Source: Planctomycetota bacterium (GTDB lineage Bacteria; Planctomycetota; J058). From it: a DNA stretch of 64,000 nt. Of the stretch, positions 51,827-60,324 are shown in pieces. Position 1 is the first letter of the stretch, and every line of letters begins with the position of its first letter. The stretch covers positions 1-64,000 of the forward strand of contig JAMLIC010000018.1 of assembly GCA_023954375.1 (NCBI GenBank). The letters are read 5' to 3'. A program made the translations under genes and the position numbers. Below the pieces are notes generated by a model. It saw nothing but the letters and a program-made list of their open reading frames with translations. It had not been told where the DNA came from and searched no databases.

Positions 51827-52144
51827 GTGACGCTCGCCTGGCGCGCGCTGCTGTTCCTCGCCCTGCTGCTGGCCTCGGCGCCCTCGCTGACGGCGCCGGC
51901 CGCCGCGGCGAGCGTCCCGTCGTCGCGCCCCACGTGCGAGCGCGTGGCCGACCTCGACGGGGCGGGCGAGTCGCCGCTCCAGGAGGCCTCGACCGAGGAG
52001 GTCGGGGGCGACCCCGCCCTCGCCCTGGCGGCGGACCAGGACCCGCGCCCGGCCGGCGCAGGGTTCGCGCCGGCGGCGCGCCCCGTCCACGAGCGCGGGT
52101 GGCGGCCGTCGGCGGCCAACGCGCCGCGCGGCCCGCCGGCCTGA
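51827..52144 (+). CDS. Small secreted protein of unknown function
   Basis: A 105-residue protein with a signal peptide (LLFLALLLASAPSLTAPAAAA) and an Ala/Pro-rich remainder with one cysteine; no family is recognised. Support comes from the signal peptide directly after a good promoter with TATGAT 8 nt upstream. Followed by a strong hairpin. Composition alone would not separate it from non-coding high-G+C DNA, so confidence is moderate. Confidence 0.5.
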   Translation: MTLAWRALLFLALLLASAPSLTAPAAAASVPSSRPTCERVADLDGAGESPLQEASTEEVGGDPALALAADQDPRPAGAGFAPAARPVHERGWRPSAANAPRGPPA

Positions 52145-52168
52145 CCTGACCCCGCCCTGACGCCCCCG

Positions 52169-52198
52169 GCCCGGCCCCGACCCGGGGTCGGCCCGGGC
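52169..52198 (+). terminator. G+C-rich hairpin downstream of the small secreted-protein gene
   Basis: Outer arms GCCCGG (52169-52174) and CCGGGC (52193-52198), inner arms CCGACC (52177-52182) and GGTCGG (52186-52191) with a 3-nt loop. There is no T tract, so termination by this hairpin alone is unproven. Confidence 0.4.
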
Positions 52199-52337
52199 GC
52201 CTGCCCGCGCGCCGCGGACCGCCGGCCCCTACGCCGCACGCTCCGGCCGCCGCGGGCGCTCCCGGTCCGCTCCGCACCACCCCGCCACCCGTCGCCCGCC
52301 GGGCCGCTGGCCCCGCCGCGCGATGCCGGAGGGCTCG

Positions 52338-54149
52338 ATGTCGACCGCCCGCTCCCTCTCCGCGCCCGCGCCCTCGCCGTCCCCCGCCGCCCCGCGACCC
52401 CGGCGCCAGACGACCCTCCCGGCGGAGGGCGGTCACGCCCGTCCGCCGCGCTTCACGCTCGACACGCTTCGCCGCGACGCCCTCGCCGGCGTGGTCACCG
52501 GCCTCATGGCGGTCCCCCTCACCGTGGGGATCTGCGTCATGTCCGACTTCCCCATCCAGGTCGGCCTCCTGACCGTCGTCGCCGCCTGCGCGGTCAGCTT
52601 CGCCGTGTACCTGGTCCGGCCGGGCAACCACGTCGGCGTGCCGGGCGTCGCGGCCGGCCTCGCCCCGGTGCTGGCGATGGGGGTCCACACCTTCGGCATG
52701 GAGAACATGCCGTGGCTGATCTTCCTCACGGCCGTCCTGCAGATGATCGTGTGGAGGTACCGGCTCGAGCGTTACATCCTCCTGGCCGTCCCGAAGTTCC
52801 TCATCGAGGGCCTGCTCGCCGGCGTCGGCCTGAAGATCGCCATGAAGTTCCTGCCGCACACCTACGCGGCGGCGGGCGGCGGGGAGGGCCTCTCTGGCGC
52901 CGGGCGGCTCACCGTCGTGGCCGCCTCCGTCGCATCGCTCGGCGCGTTCCTGTGGCTCTACCGCCGCTTCCGCGACACGAGCCCGGGCGTGCCCTACATC
53001 GCCGTCATCGCCGGCGGCGCCTGGTTCGCGGCCCACGCCGAGGTGCCCATGCTGCACCTCGAGCCGGTCCCGCTGCGCCTCGCGTGGCCGCTCCCCGACC
53101 TCGCGCGCATCACGCCCGCCATGCACGTCCAGATGGTGCTCTACGCGGCCATGCTCGCGCTGATCGACGTGATCGAGCAGGTGATGAGCAACGCCGCGAT
53201 CGAGAAGCTCGACCCGCTCGGCCGCAAGGCCGACTCGAACAACAGCCTGCTGGTGATGTGGCTCGCCAACGGGCTCTCGAGCCTGTTCGGCGGCATGACG
53301 AACCTCGACGGGCTGGCCAAGAGCCAGACCAACCGCATGGCCGGCGCGGTGACGAAGATGTCCGTCCTGTTCGTCGCGGCGGTGCTCGCGGTCGTGCTCG
53401 CCTTCCCCTGGCTCCTCACGCGCCTGCCCGAGTTCTCGCTCGCCGTGCTGATGATCTTCACCGGCTGGAAGATGATCGCCGGCCTCTTCCACGTGGCCGA
53501 GCACGGCCGCTACGAGCTGGGGCTCGCCCTCTTCTGCGGCGCCCTCGTCTTCCGCATGGGGATCTTCGAGGGGCTGCTCCTGTGCCTGGCCCTGCACAGC
53601 TTCATCGCCTACGTGGTCTTCCGCCACGAGCACATGCCCCGGCTCGAGATCCTGGCGCGCGTCCTGCGGCTCTTCAGCGACGGGCCGCACCCCCACGCCA
53701 CCGCGACGATGGAGGTCACGCGCGACGAGGTCTCGGGCGGGCTGCGCTACGGGAGCGTCGCGCGGAGCGTCACCGCGAGCAAGGACCTCGACGCGTTCAT
53801 CGACGACTGGGCGCACGGGATCAACCGGCGAAACCTCCTCAGCGTCGTCAGCACCTACGACCCGGCCGGCCTCCTCTGGGGCACGTTCGCCAAGGAGCTG
53901 CGCGCGGGGCACCCCCAGATCAAGCGCTACTTCGAGCACCTGTTCGAGCTGGACCGGCTCGCCGTGACGTTCGAGTCCGGCGAGACCCGGCAGTACGGGG
54001 ACGTCTACATCCGCTCGGGCGCCTACCGCTTCACCTTCGAGCGGCGCGGCGCGCCGGTCGCGGTGCCCGCGCGCTACTCGTTCGTCTGCAAGCGGGAGCG
54101 CACGGGCTGGTTCATCCTCGAGCACCACTCATCGGAGTTCCCGGCCTGA
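52338..54149 (+). CDS. SulP-family anion transporter with C-terminal SnoaL-like domain
   Basis: A 603-residue protein. A Pro/Ser-rich cytoplasmic tail is followed by RRDALAGVVTGLMAVPLTVGIC, the start of a SulP/SLC26 transporter core with about a dozen membrane segments (to about 450). In place of the usual STAS domain, residues 483-603 form an NTF2/SnoaL-like domain related to CaMKII-association-type folds (VVSTYDPAGLLWGT, IKRYFEHLF, YTF-type late strands FVCKRERTGWFILEHH). The start at 52338 is chosen for GGAGGG 4 nt upstream. Substrate may be bicarbonate, sulfate or another anion. An SPFH gene follows after 19 nt. Confidence 0.9.
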   Translation: MSTARSLSAPAPSPSPAAPRPRRQTTLPAEGGHARPPRFTLDTLRRDALAGVVTGLMAVPLTVGICVMSDFPIQVGLLTVVAACAVSFAVYLVRPGNHVGVPGVAAGLAPVLAMGVHTFGMENMPWLIFLTAVLQMIVWRYRLERYILLAVPKFLIEGLLAGVGLKIAMKFLPHTYAAAGGGEGLSGAGRLTVVAASVASLGAFLWLYRRFRDTSPGVPYIAVIAGGAWFAAHAEVPMLHLEPVPLRLAWPLPDLARITPAMHVQMVLYAAMLALIDVIEQVMSNAAIEKLDPLGRKADSNNSLLVMWLANGLSSLFGGMTNLDGLAKSQTNRMAGAVTKMSVLFVAAVLAVVLAFPWLLTRLPEFSLAVLMIFTGWKMIAGLFHVAEHGRYELGLALFCGALVFRMGIFEGLLLCLALHSFIAYVVFRHEHMPRLEILARVLRLFSDGPHPHATATMEVTRDEVSGGLRYGSVARSVTASKDLDAFIDDWAHGINRRNLLSVVSTYDPAGLLWGTFAKELRAGHPQIKRYFEHLFELDRLAVTFESGETRQYGDVYIRSGAYRFTFERRGAPVAVPARYSFVCKRERTGWFILEHHSSEFPA

Positions 54150-54168
54150 GCGGCCGCAAGGAGTCGTC

Positions 54169-55104
54169 ATGGACCTCGTCATCTACGGCCTCGTCGGGCT
54201 CGCGGCCCTGCTCGCGGGCAGCGTGTCGATCATCCGCCAGGGGCAGGTGGGGGTGGCCGCGCTCTTCGGCCGCTACCGCCGCGTGCTCCGGCCCGGCCTG
54301 AACCTGCGCATCCCGTTCGTGGAGACGGTGGACCGCCGCCTCTCGCTCCAGAACCGGTCGATCGAGCTGGAGTTCCAGGCGATCACCGCCGACCAGGCCA
54401 ACGTCGACTTCAAGGCGCTGATCATCTACGCCGTGCGCGACGCGGACGAGGAGACGATCAAGCGGGCGGCCTACAGCTTCGTCGACGAGCGCAGCTTCAT
54501 GCAGGCGCTCGTGCGCAGCGTCGAGGGGTCGATCCGGGCCTTCGTGGCGACGAAGCGGCAGAGCGAGATCCTCGCCCTGCGCAAGGAGATCGTCGAGGAG
54601 GTCAACGCCCACATCGAGCACGAGCTGCGCGAGTGGGGGTTCCGCCTGCAGAACCTGCAGATCAACGACATCGCCTTCGACGAGGCGATCATGCGCTCCA
54701 TGGCCCAGGTGGTCGCGACCAACAACATGAAGGCCGCGGCCGAGAACGAGGCGCAGGCGCAGTTCATCTCCAAGACGCGGGTCGCCGAGGCGGAGGCGCA
54801 GGCGCGGCGCGTCGTGGCCCAGGCCGAGCGCGACGCCGACCAGCTCCGGGGCGAGGGGAACGCGCTCCTGCGCAGGCACATCGCGCAGGGCCTCGCGGAC
54901 GCCGGCGCGGTGATGGAGGCCGGCGGCGTCGAGCCCGCGTTCATGCTCTACACGATGTGGCTCGACGCGATGAAGCACGTCGCCGCGCACGGCCGCGGCA
55001 ACCTGATGTCGTTCGACGGGTCGATGGACGGCTTCGAGAAGGCCCTCCGGCAGATGAGCCTCCTCGCCCGCGCCGAGCGGGAGCCGGCGGGCGCGCACCG
55101 GTGA
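54169..55104 (+). CDS. SPFH/stomatin-like membrane scaffold protein
   Basis: A 311-residue protein with one N-terminal membrane helix (LVIYGLVGLAALLAGSVSII), an SPFH/Band-7 domain (GQVGVAALFGRYRRVLRPG to about 200, with RIPFVETVDRR and NAHIEHELREWGFRLQNLQI), and a charged coiled coil (AENEAQAQFISKTRVAEAEA). Such proteins oligomerise on membranes and influence partner channels or proteases. ATG preceded by AAGGAG. Its position 19 nt after the SulP gene suggests it organises that transporter. Confidence 0.92.
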   Translation: MDLVIYGLVGLAALLAGSVSIIRQGQVGVAALFGRYRRVLRPGLNLRIPFVETVDRRLSLQNRSIELEFQAITADQANVDFKALIIYAVRDADEETIKRAAYSFVDERSFMQALVRSVEGSIRAFVATKRQSEILALRKEIVEEVNAHIEHELREWGFRLQNLQINDIAFDEAIMRSMAQVVATNNMKAAAENEAQAQFISKTRVAEAEAQARRVVAQAERDADQLRGEGNALLRRHIAQGLADAGAVMEAGGVEPAFMLYTMWLDAMKHVAAHGRGNLMSFDGSMDGFEKALRQMSLLARAEREPAGAHR

Positions 55105-55120
55105 GCCCGGCGACGGGCCG

Positions 55121-56299
55121 TCAGAACCGCGCCGCCTCGGCCACGCGGTAGATCACCCCGCCGTAGTCGACGACGTACAGCTCCCCGCGCTCGTCCTCCC
55201 CGAACGAGCTCACCTGGAAGTCGTGGCGGCCGACCTCCTCGCGCCGCCACGTCCCGTCGGGCTGCTCGGTGAGCGTCCAGAAGGCCGAGGGGTAGAAGTC
55301 GGTGAACACGTACTTGCCGACGAGCGACGGGCAGGCCTCGCCGCGGTAGACGAAGCCGCCGGTCACCGACTGCCCTTCGTGGCGGCCGTACTCGGCGATC
55401 GGCATGCGCAGCCCCGAGGTGTCGAAGCCCTTCGGCAGCTTGAACGGGCGCGACCCCTCGAGCAGCCGCCAGCCGCAGTTGTCCCCCTTCTGCACCAGGT
55501 AGACGGCCTCCCAGGCGTTCTGCCCGACGTCGCCGGCGAAGAGCCGCTCGGAGCGGGCGCGGTCGAACGAGAAGCGCCACGGGTTGCGGAGGCCCGACGC
55601 CCACACCTCGGGCAGGTGCGGCCCCTTCACGAAGGGGTTGTCGGCCGGGACCCCGTAGGGGCGGTCGCCCGCCGGCTCGACGTCGATGCGCAGGAGCTTG
55701 CCCAGGAGCGTGTCGGTCCGCTGCCCGGCGTCGAGCGGGTCGCCGCCGGAGCCCCCGTCGCCCATGCCGATGTAGAGGTAGCCGTCCGCCCCGAAGACGA
55801 GCTGTCCGCCGTTGTGGTTCTCCCACGGCTGGTCGATCGTGAGCAGCACGCGCTCGTCGGGGAGGGCGCGGGCGCCGTCCTCGCCGGCGCGGAGCTCGGC
55901 GACGACCGTCTCGAGGCCCCGGCGGGCGCCCTGCTTGCGCCGGGTGTAGTTCACGTAGAGGCGCCGGTCGGCGGGGTAGCGCGGGTGGAAGGCCACGCTC
56001 AGGAGGCCCATCTCGCCGCCCGAGCGCACGCGGGCGGCGATGTCGAGGAACGGCTCGGGGCGCGCCGCGTCGCCCTCGACGAGCCGGATCCGCCCCTCCT
56101 GCTCGACGACGTAGAGCCGCCCGCTGCCGTCGCCGGCGTGGGTCAGGTGCACGGGGCTGCGCAGGCCGCCCGCGACGCGCTCGAGGCGGATGCGCGCCGG
56201 CGGCGGCGGCGGATCGGCGGCGCAGCGGCGGGAGCTCAGGGCGAGCGCCGCGGCGGTCGAGCCGAGGGCGACGAGGGTCCAGGCGTGAGCGCGGCGCAT
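55121..56299 (-). CDS. PQQ-dependent sugar dehydrogenase-like protein (soluble aldose type)
   Basis: A 392-residue exported protein: signal sequence, then a six-bladed propeller of the soluble glucose/aldose sugar dehydrogenase family (VAGGLRSPVHLTHAGDGSGRLYVVEQEG, MGLLSVAFHP, PWENHNGGQLVFGADGYLYIGMGDGGSGGD, ASGLRNPWRFSFD, GDVGQNAWEAV). The HNGGQL histidine and GLRNPWR arginine are family active-site signatures. It would oxidise sugars in the periplasm with PQQ. No PQQ synthesis genes are in the window. ATG at 56299. Confidence 0.92.
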   Translation of the reverse strand: MRRAHAWTLVALGSTAAALALSSRRCAADPPPPPARIRLERVAGGLRSPVHLTHAGDGSGRLYVVEQEGRIRLVEGDAARPEPFLDIAARVRSGGEMGLLSVAFHPRYPADRRLYVNYTRRKQGARRGLETVVAELRAGEDGARALPDERVLLTIDQPWENHNGGQLVFGADGYLYIGMGDGGSGGDPLDAGQRTDTLLGKLLRIDVEPAGDRPYGVPADNPFVKGPHLPEVWASGLRNPWRFSFDRARSERLFAGDVGQNAWEAVYLVQKGDNCGWRLLEGSRPFKLPKGFDTSGLRMPIAEYGRHEGQSVTGGFVYRGEACPSLVGKYVFTDFYPSAFWTLTEQPDGTWRREEVGRHDFQVSSFGEDERGELYVVDYGGVIYRVAEAARF

Positions 56300-56399
56300 G
56301 GGCGGACTCTCACCCGCCGCCGCGCGCGCCGCAAGGCCGCGCGGCCGTGTGGACACACGCGCCGCTCCGGGCGAGCATCGGCCTCCGTCAGGAGCCGCC

Positions 56400-57845
56400 A
56401 TGTACGCCCGCACGAAGATCGTCGCCACCATGGGCCCCGCCAGCGCGCCCGAGAAGCGCATGCGCGCGCTGTTCGAGGCGGGGGTCAACGTGTGCCGCCT
56501 GAACTTCTCGCACGGGACCCACGAGGACCACCGCCAGATGCTCGAGCGCATCCGGCGCGTCTCGGCCGACCTGGGCCTCCCGGTGGCGGTGCTCCAGGAC
56601 CTGTGCGGGCCGAAGATCCGCACCTCGCGCCTCCCCGGCCGCGAGGTGCGCCTGACGCCGGGGCAGGTCGTGACGCTCGTCGCCGGACTCGAGGAGAGCG
56701 AGGACCCCTCGCGGATCGGCGTGTCGGTCGACCGCCTGGCCGACGAGGCGCGGCCGGAGCAGCGGATCCTCCTCGACGACGGCCTCATGGAGATGGAGGT
56801 CCTCTCGACGAACCCGGCCGAGCGGACGCTCACCTGCAAGGTGGTCTTCGGCGGGACGCTCAAGGAGCGCAAGGGCGTGAACCTCCCCGACACGCGCCTG
56901 TCCTTGCCGTCGTTCACGGAGAAGGACCGGCGCGACCTCGCCTGGGGCCTCGAGCACGAGGTCGACTACGTGGCCCTGTCGTTCGTGCGCCACGAGGAGG
57001 ACGTCCTGCCGCTCAAGGACATGATGCAGGGGCTCGTCGACCCGCCGCGCGTGATCGCCAAGATCGAGAAGCCCGAGGCGCTCCTGCGCCTCGAGCAGAT
57101 CGTGCAGGCGTTCGACGGGATCATGGTCGCGCGCGGCGACCTGGCGATCGAGACGCCGCTGCACAAGGTGCCGGCGCTGCAGAAGCACATGATCCGCCTG
57201 GCGAACCTGGGCGACCGCCTGGTGATCACGGCCACGCAGATGCTCGACTCCATGCAGGAGCACCCGCGGCCGACGCGCGCCGAGGTGTCGGACGTGGCCA
57301 ACGCGATCTACGACGGGACCGACGCCGTGATGCTCTCGGGCGAGACGGCGGCCGGGAAGTTCCCGGTCGAGGCCGTGCGCACCATGCGCATGATCGCCGA
57401 CCACGCCGACCAGGACGCCGAGCTCCTGGGCGGCAGCCAGCGCCACGAGAGCAAGATCGACATCACCTCCTTCAGCGACGCCATGTGCCACGGCGCCGTG
57501 CGCGTGGCCGACGACCTCAAGGCGCGCGTGCTGGTCACGTTCACGATGACCGGCCGCACGGCGCTGTTCATGACGAAGTACCACCCGACGGTCCCGATCA
57601 TCGGCGTGACGACCGAGCCGCGGACGCTCCGGCGCATGGCGCTCTACCGCGGCGTCGTCCCGGTGCTCGTCAAGCGGACCGAGCGCTCGGAGGAGCTCGT
57701 CGCCGAGGCCGAGGCCGAGATCGCCCGCCGGGGCCTGGCCCACCCGGGCGACCTCGCCGTCTACGTCGGCGGCGCGAACCTGACGGCCAAGGGGAACATC
57801 AACTCGCTCAAGGTGCGGCGGATCGGGGACGCGGGCGGGGTGTGA
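56400..57845 (+). CDS. pyk: Pyruvate kinase
   Basis: Final ATP-forming step of glycolysis, phosphoenolpyruvate to pyruvate. The 481-residue protein has TKIVATMGPAS at the start, RLNFSHGTHEDH, DLCGPKIRTSRL, KIEKPEALLRL, MVARGDLAIETP, TQMLDSM and AVMLSGETAAGKFP, then the C-terminal regulatory domain. All catalytic motifs are present and length is standard. ATG at 56400 is preceded by GGAG. Divergent from the sugar dehydrogenase gene. Confidence 0.97.
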   Translation: MYARTKIVATMGPASAPEKRMRALFEAGVNVCRLNFSHGTHEDHRQMLERIRRVSADLGLPVAVLQDLCGPKIRTSRLPGREVRLTPGQVVTLVAGLEESEDPSRIGVSVDRLADEARPEQRILLDDGLMEMEVLSTNPAERTLTCKVVFGGTLKERKGVNLPDTRLSLPSFTEKDRRDLAWGLEHEVDYVALSFVRHEEDVLPLKDMMQGLVDPPRVIAKIEKPEALLRLEQIVQAFDGIMVARGDLAIETPLHKVPALQKHMIRLANLGDRLVITATQMLDSMQEHPRPTRAEVSDVANAIYDGTDAVMLSGETAAGKFPVEAVRTMRMIADHADQDAELLGGSQRHESKIDITSFSDAMCHGAVRVADDLKARVLVTFTMTGRTALFMTKYHPTVPIIGVTTEPRTLRRMALYRGVVPVLVKRTERSEELVAEAEAEIARRGLAHPGDLAVYVGGANLTAKGNINSLKVRRIGDAGGV

Positions 57846-57862
57846 CCCTGAGCGCAGCGTGT

Positions 57863-57946
57863 GGGAGGCGCGGAGCGGGCCGAACGCCCTGGCCCGGGCG
57901 CTCACGCCGATCGCGCCCCCCTCGCGAGCGCATCACTCATCGCAGG
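57863..57946. repeat. 84-bp dispersed repeat, copy 2
   Basis: Second copy of the element at 42509-42592 (7 mismatches, last 46 bp identical). It starts 17 bp after the pyk stop and ends 17 bp before the ATG of the toxin-antitoxin-like pair, so it may carry part of that pair's promoter. Confidence 0.85.
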
Positions 57947-57949
57947 GTG

Positions 57950-57955
57950 TATCCT
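57950..57955 (+). promoter_or_regulatory. -10-like box TATCCT, leaderless start of the nucleotidyltransferase pair
   Basis: TATCCT with a TG one base upstream (extended -10 form) ends 8 nt before the ATG at 57964; no ribosome site is present. Confidence 0.4.
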
Positions 57956-57963
57956 CACCATCG

Positions 57964-58230
57964 ATGGCCCACGTCGTCGACCCGCGGCTCCGCCGGTTCC
58001 TGGCGCATCACTCGGCGTCGGTCGAGGCCGAGGTGGAGGGCGACATCGCCGAGGCTCGGGGGCTCAGCCCGGCCGAGCGCTGGCGCCAGCTCGAGCGGCT
58101 CTCGGGCGTGCTCGCCTGGGTCGGCGCCGGCGGGACGGCGGACAGGGCGAAGGTCCTCGAGCACCGCGACCCGCCCCATCCGACCTACGCGGCGATCGTC
58201 GCCCGCCTCCGGGGCCGGCGCGGCCGATGA
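57964..58230 (+). CDS. Small partner protein of the nucleotidyltransferase (antitoxin-like)
   Basis: An 88-residue helical, charged protein ending in DPPHPTYAAIVARLRGRRGR. It is not recognisable as AbiEi (no winged helix) or another named antitoxin. Its stop overlaps the start of the nucleotidyltransferase gene (ATGA), a typical toxin-antitoxin arrangement. A -10 box 8 nt before the ATG suggests a leaderless mRNA. Antitoxin function is inference from gene context. Confidence 0.7.
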   Translation: MAHVVDPRLRRFLAHHSASVEAEVEGDIAEARGLSPAERWRQLERLSGVLAWVGAGGTADRAKVLEHRDPPHPTYAAIVARLRGRRGR

Positions 58231-58844
58231 CCGACGACGGGCCGCTCGAGGACCTCCCGCGGCTCGCCCTCCGCGTGCTCGACGCGTACGCGGCGGCCGG
58301 CCTCAAGGCGGCGCTCGGCGGCGGCCTGGCGTTCAACCTCTGGGTCGTCCCGCGCGTGACCAAGGACATCGACCTCAACGTGTTCGTGCCGGTGGAGGAC
58401 CACGGCCGCGTCCTCGCCGTCCTCGAGCGGCTCGGCTGCGCCGCCAGCCGGGAGGGCGCGCCGTGGGACGAAGACCGGCGCGCCGAGTTCCTGCGGCGCG
58501 CGCGGGACGGCGAGGTCGCCGTGGCGTGGTGCGGCGACGTGCGGCTGGACGTGTTCGTGCCGTCGATCCCCTTCCACGACGAGGCCGAGCGGACCCTGCG
58601 AGAGGTCACGTTCCCGGACGGGCGGACCCGCCTCGTCCTCTCGCCGGAGGCGCTGGCGGTCTTCAAGCTGCTCTTCTTCCGCGACAAGGACCTCGGCGAC
58701 CTCCGGCGCCTGGTCGCCGTGCAGGCCGAGGCCCTGGACCGGGCGTGGGTCCGGGAGCAGGTCGCCGCGATGGTCGGCGAGGAGGACGAGCGGGTGTCCG
58801 CCTGGGACGAGATCGTGCGCCGCCACGGCCCTCCAGCCGCCTGA
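58227..58844 (+). CDS. AbiEii/MNT-like nucleotidyltransferase
   Basis: A 205-residue protein of the nucleotidyltransferase fold: GGGLAFNLWV (31-40), VTKDIDLNVFV with Asp47 and Asp49 as metal ligands, a third acidic position in VRLDVFVPSIPF, and a C-terminal helical part with VFKLLFFRDKDLGDLRRLV, as in AbiEii/DUF1814-type toxins and their non-toxic relatives. Coupled to the upstream small gene by ATGA. Might be a type IV or VII-like toxin or a housekeeping tRNA-modifying relative; sequence does not decide. Confidence 0.82.
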   Translation: MTDDGPLEDLPRLALRVLDAYAAAGLKAALGGGLAFNLWVVPRVTKDIDLNVFVPVEDHGRVLAVLERLGCAASREGAPWDEDRRAEFLRRARDGEVAVAWCGDVRLDVFVPSIPFHDEAERTLREVTFPDGRTRLVLSPEALAVFKLLFFRDKDLGDLRRLVAVQAEALDRAWVREQVAAMVGEEDERVSAWDEIVRRHGPPAA

Positions 58845-58849
58845 CGGCG

Positions 58850-60004
58850 TCAGTCGGGGGGACGCGTGATCAGGCGGCGGCCGAACGGCCGCGCGGCGCA
58901 CCACCCGCCGACGAGGAGCAGGGCGGCGAGGGCGAGCAACGCGGGCGCGTTCAGGTAGACGTGGTCCAGCGCCGGGAAGTCGCAGTACCCGAAGCCCACC
59001 ACGATGTCGTCGCCCCGCATGCCCTGGTCGACGCGGTCGGGGCCGGCCGACCACGTGTAGCCGTCGATCATCCCGTCACGGCACCATGGGCTGCCCCAGG
59101 GGTCGCGCCAGGCGTCCCACGCATCGACGGGGCTGGCCAGCATGTCGCGATAGGACTGCACGGCCAGCATGCGCGGGCTGAGCGCGCGCCAGAGCGCCCT
59201 CGACAGCGGCGCCTGCACGAGCAGGACGAGCGCGCAGCCGAGGAGGACGGCGTCCGCGCGCCGGAGGACGTACCGCGCCTGCGCCGGCTCGAACGCCTGG
59301 ACCAGCCGCAGCCGGAACGCCAGGGCCGCGAGGAACGCGACGAACCCCAGAGAGCCGGCGAGCGTGACGAGCGGTTGGACCTCCAGCGGGCTCGAGGCGG
59401 CCGCGAGGTCGGTCGCGACCTCGAGCAGGCGGCTCGGCCACCGGAACCAGTTCGCCGCGACGACGACCGCCGCGCAGAAGACGCCCACCGGCGGCGCGGC
59501 CAGGGCGAGCGCCCGCAGGACCTCGCGTGAGGTCCGTTCGGCCCTCGGCGCGAGGAGGGCCTCACCTCCGAACCGCCAGCCGAGCAGGAGCAGCGCAAGG
59601 GCTACGAGCAGGTCGCGCCCCCACACGTAGAGCACGAAAGTGACCGCGCTGCGGACCTCCCCGTCGTAGATCGAGAGGTCGTCGCCTTCGCCGCCCTCGT
59701 CGCGGCCGTTCGGCCCGACCGAGTACCAGCGCTGCGTCATCCCGCCGTACGGGCCGACCTCCTCGCCCAGCGCCCAGGGCCACCCCCATGGGTCGACCGC
59801 ATCGACCCAGGGGCCGACGTCCTTCAGGCGCCAGGACCAGCGCACCTGCCCGTAGAGCTCCCCGTGGCCGGCCGCGGCGACGGCCGCGCCCGGGTCCACC
59901 CACCTCACCGTCGGCCGGACGAGCGGCACGAGGAGGAGCAGCAGGGCGGCGACGGCGAGCGGCCATCGGCGGGGGCCGGCCGGGGCCGGCGGCGCCGCGC
60001 TCAC
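58850..60004 (-). CDS. Polytopic membrane protein with two GspG-like loops
   Basis: A 384-residue protein with an N-terminal helix (WPLAVAALLLLLVPLV), about five or six more helices, and two exoplasmic loops each carrying a GspG-pseudopilin-like signature: DPWGWPW...SVGPNGRDEGGEGDD (about 70-110) and DPWGSPW...SAGPDRVDQGMRGDD (about 305-345). It is the larger relative of the protein at 20973-21680. The GTG start overlaps the stop of the zinc-ribbon gene (GTGA). The loops probably bind calcium, by analogy with GspG; function unknown. Confidence 0.8.
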   Translation of the reverse strand: MSAAPPAPAGPRRWPLAVAALLLLLVPLVRPTVRWVDPGAAVAAAGHGELYGQVRWSWRLKDVGPWVDAVDPWGWPWALGEEVGPYGGMTQRWYSVGPNGRDEGGEGDDLSIYDGEVRSAVTFVLYVWGRDLLVALALLLLGWRFGGEALLAPRAERTSREVLRALALAAPPVGVFCAAVVVAANWFRWPSRLLEVATDLAAASSPLEVQPLVTLAGSLGFVAFLAALAFRLRLVQAFEPAQARYVLRRADAVLLGCALVLLVQAPLSRALWRALSPRMLAVQSYRDMLASPVDAWDAWRDPWGSPWCRDGMIDGYTWSAGPDRVDQGMRGDDIVVGFGYCDFPALDHVYLNAPALLALAALLLVGGWCAARPFGRRLITRPPD

Positions 60005-60324
60005 CCCCGGGCCCGGCCCAGCGCCCCGCCCGCGGCCGCGCCCGCGACGACGACGACCGGCAGGAGCCCGGGACCGACGAACCACACGCCCACGCCGAAG
60101 CCCACGAGTCCGCCGACGACGGCGCCGAAACCCATCAGTCCCACGTCCTCCTCGCCCGGCGCCGGCCAGGCGTCGTCGTCGTCGCCCTTGCCGGCGGTCT
60201 TCGCCGGAGCGAGGCCGGGGACGCGCGCGAGCGTCGAGCCGCAGGCGCGGCACTTGACCGCGTCGGCCTTGACCGGCTCGGCGCACAGCGGGCAGCGGCG
60301 CGGCGGGGCCTTCTTGCCGCTCAC
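60001..60324 (-). CDS. Zinc-ribbon protein with C-terminal membrane hairpin
   Basis: A 107-residue protein: N-terminal zinc ribbon with C11, C14, C25 and C28 (CPLC...CRAC), a charged linker with DDDD, and two hydrophobic stretches (about 60-105). Its GTG overlaps the stop of the AHSA1 gene, and its stop overlaps the next GTG, so it is the middle gene of a tightly coupled trio. No function can be assigned. Confidence 0.78.
   Translation of the reverse strand: MSGKKAPPRRCPLCAEPVKADAVKCRACGSTLARVPGLAPAKTAGKGDDDDAWPAPGEEDVGLMGFGAVVGGLVGFGVGVWFVGPGLLPVVVVAGAAAGGALGRARG

Noticed and set aside
50172..54128. Long upstream extension of the eRF1-like frame across the SulP gene
   Set aside because: The ATG at 51467 has a strong ribosome site and begins the conserved domain; the extension is antisense to SulP.
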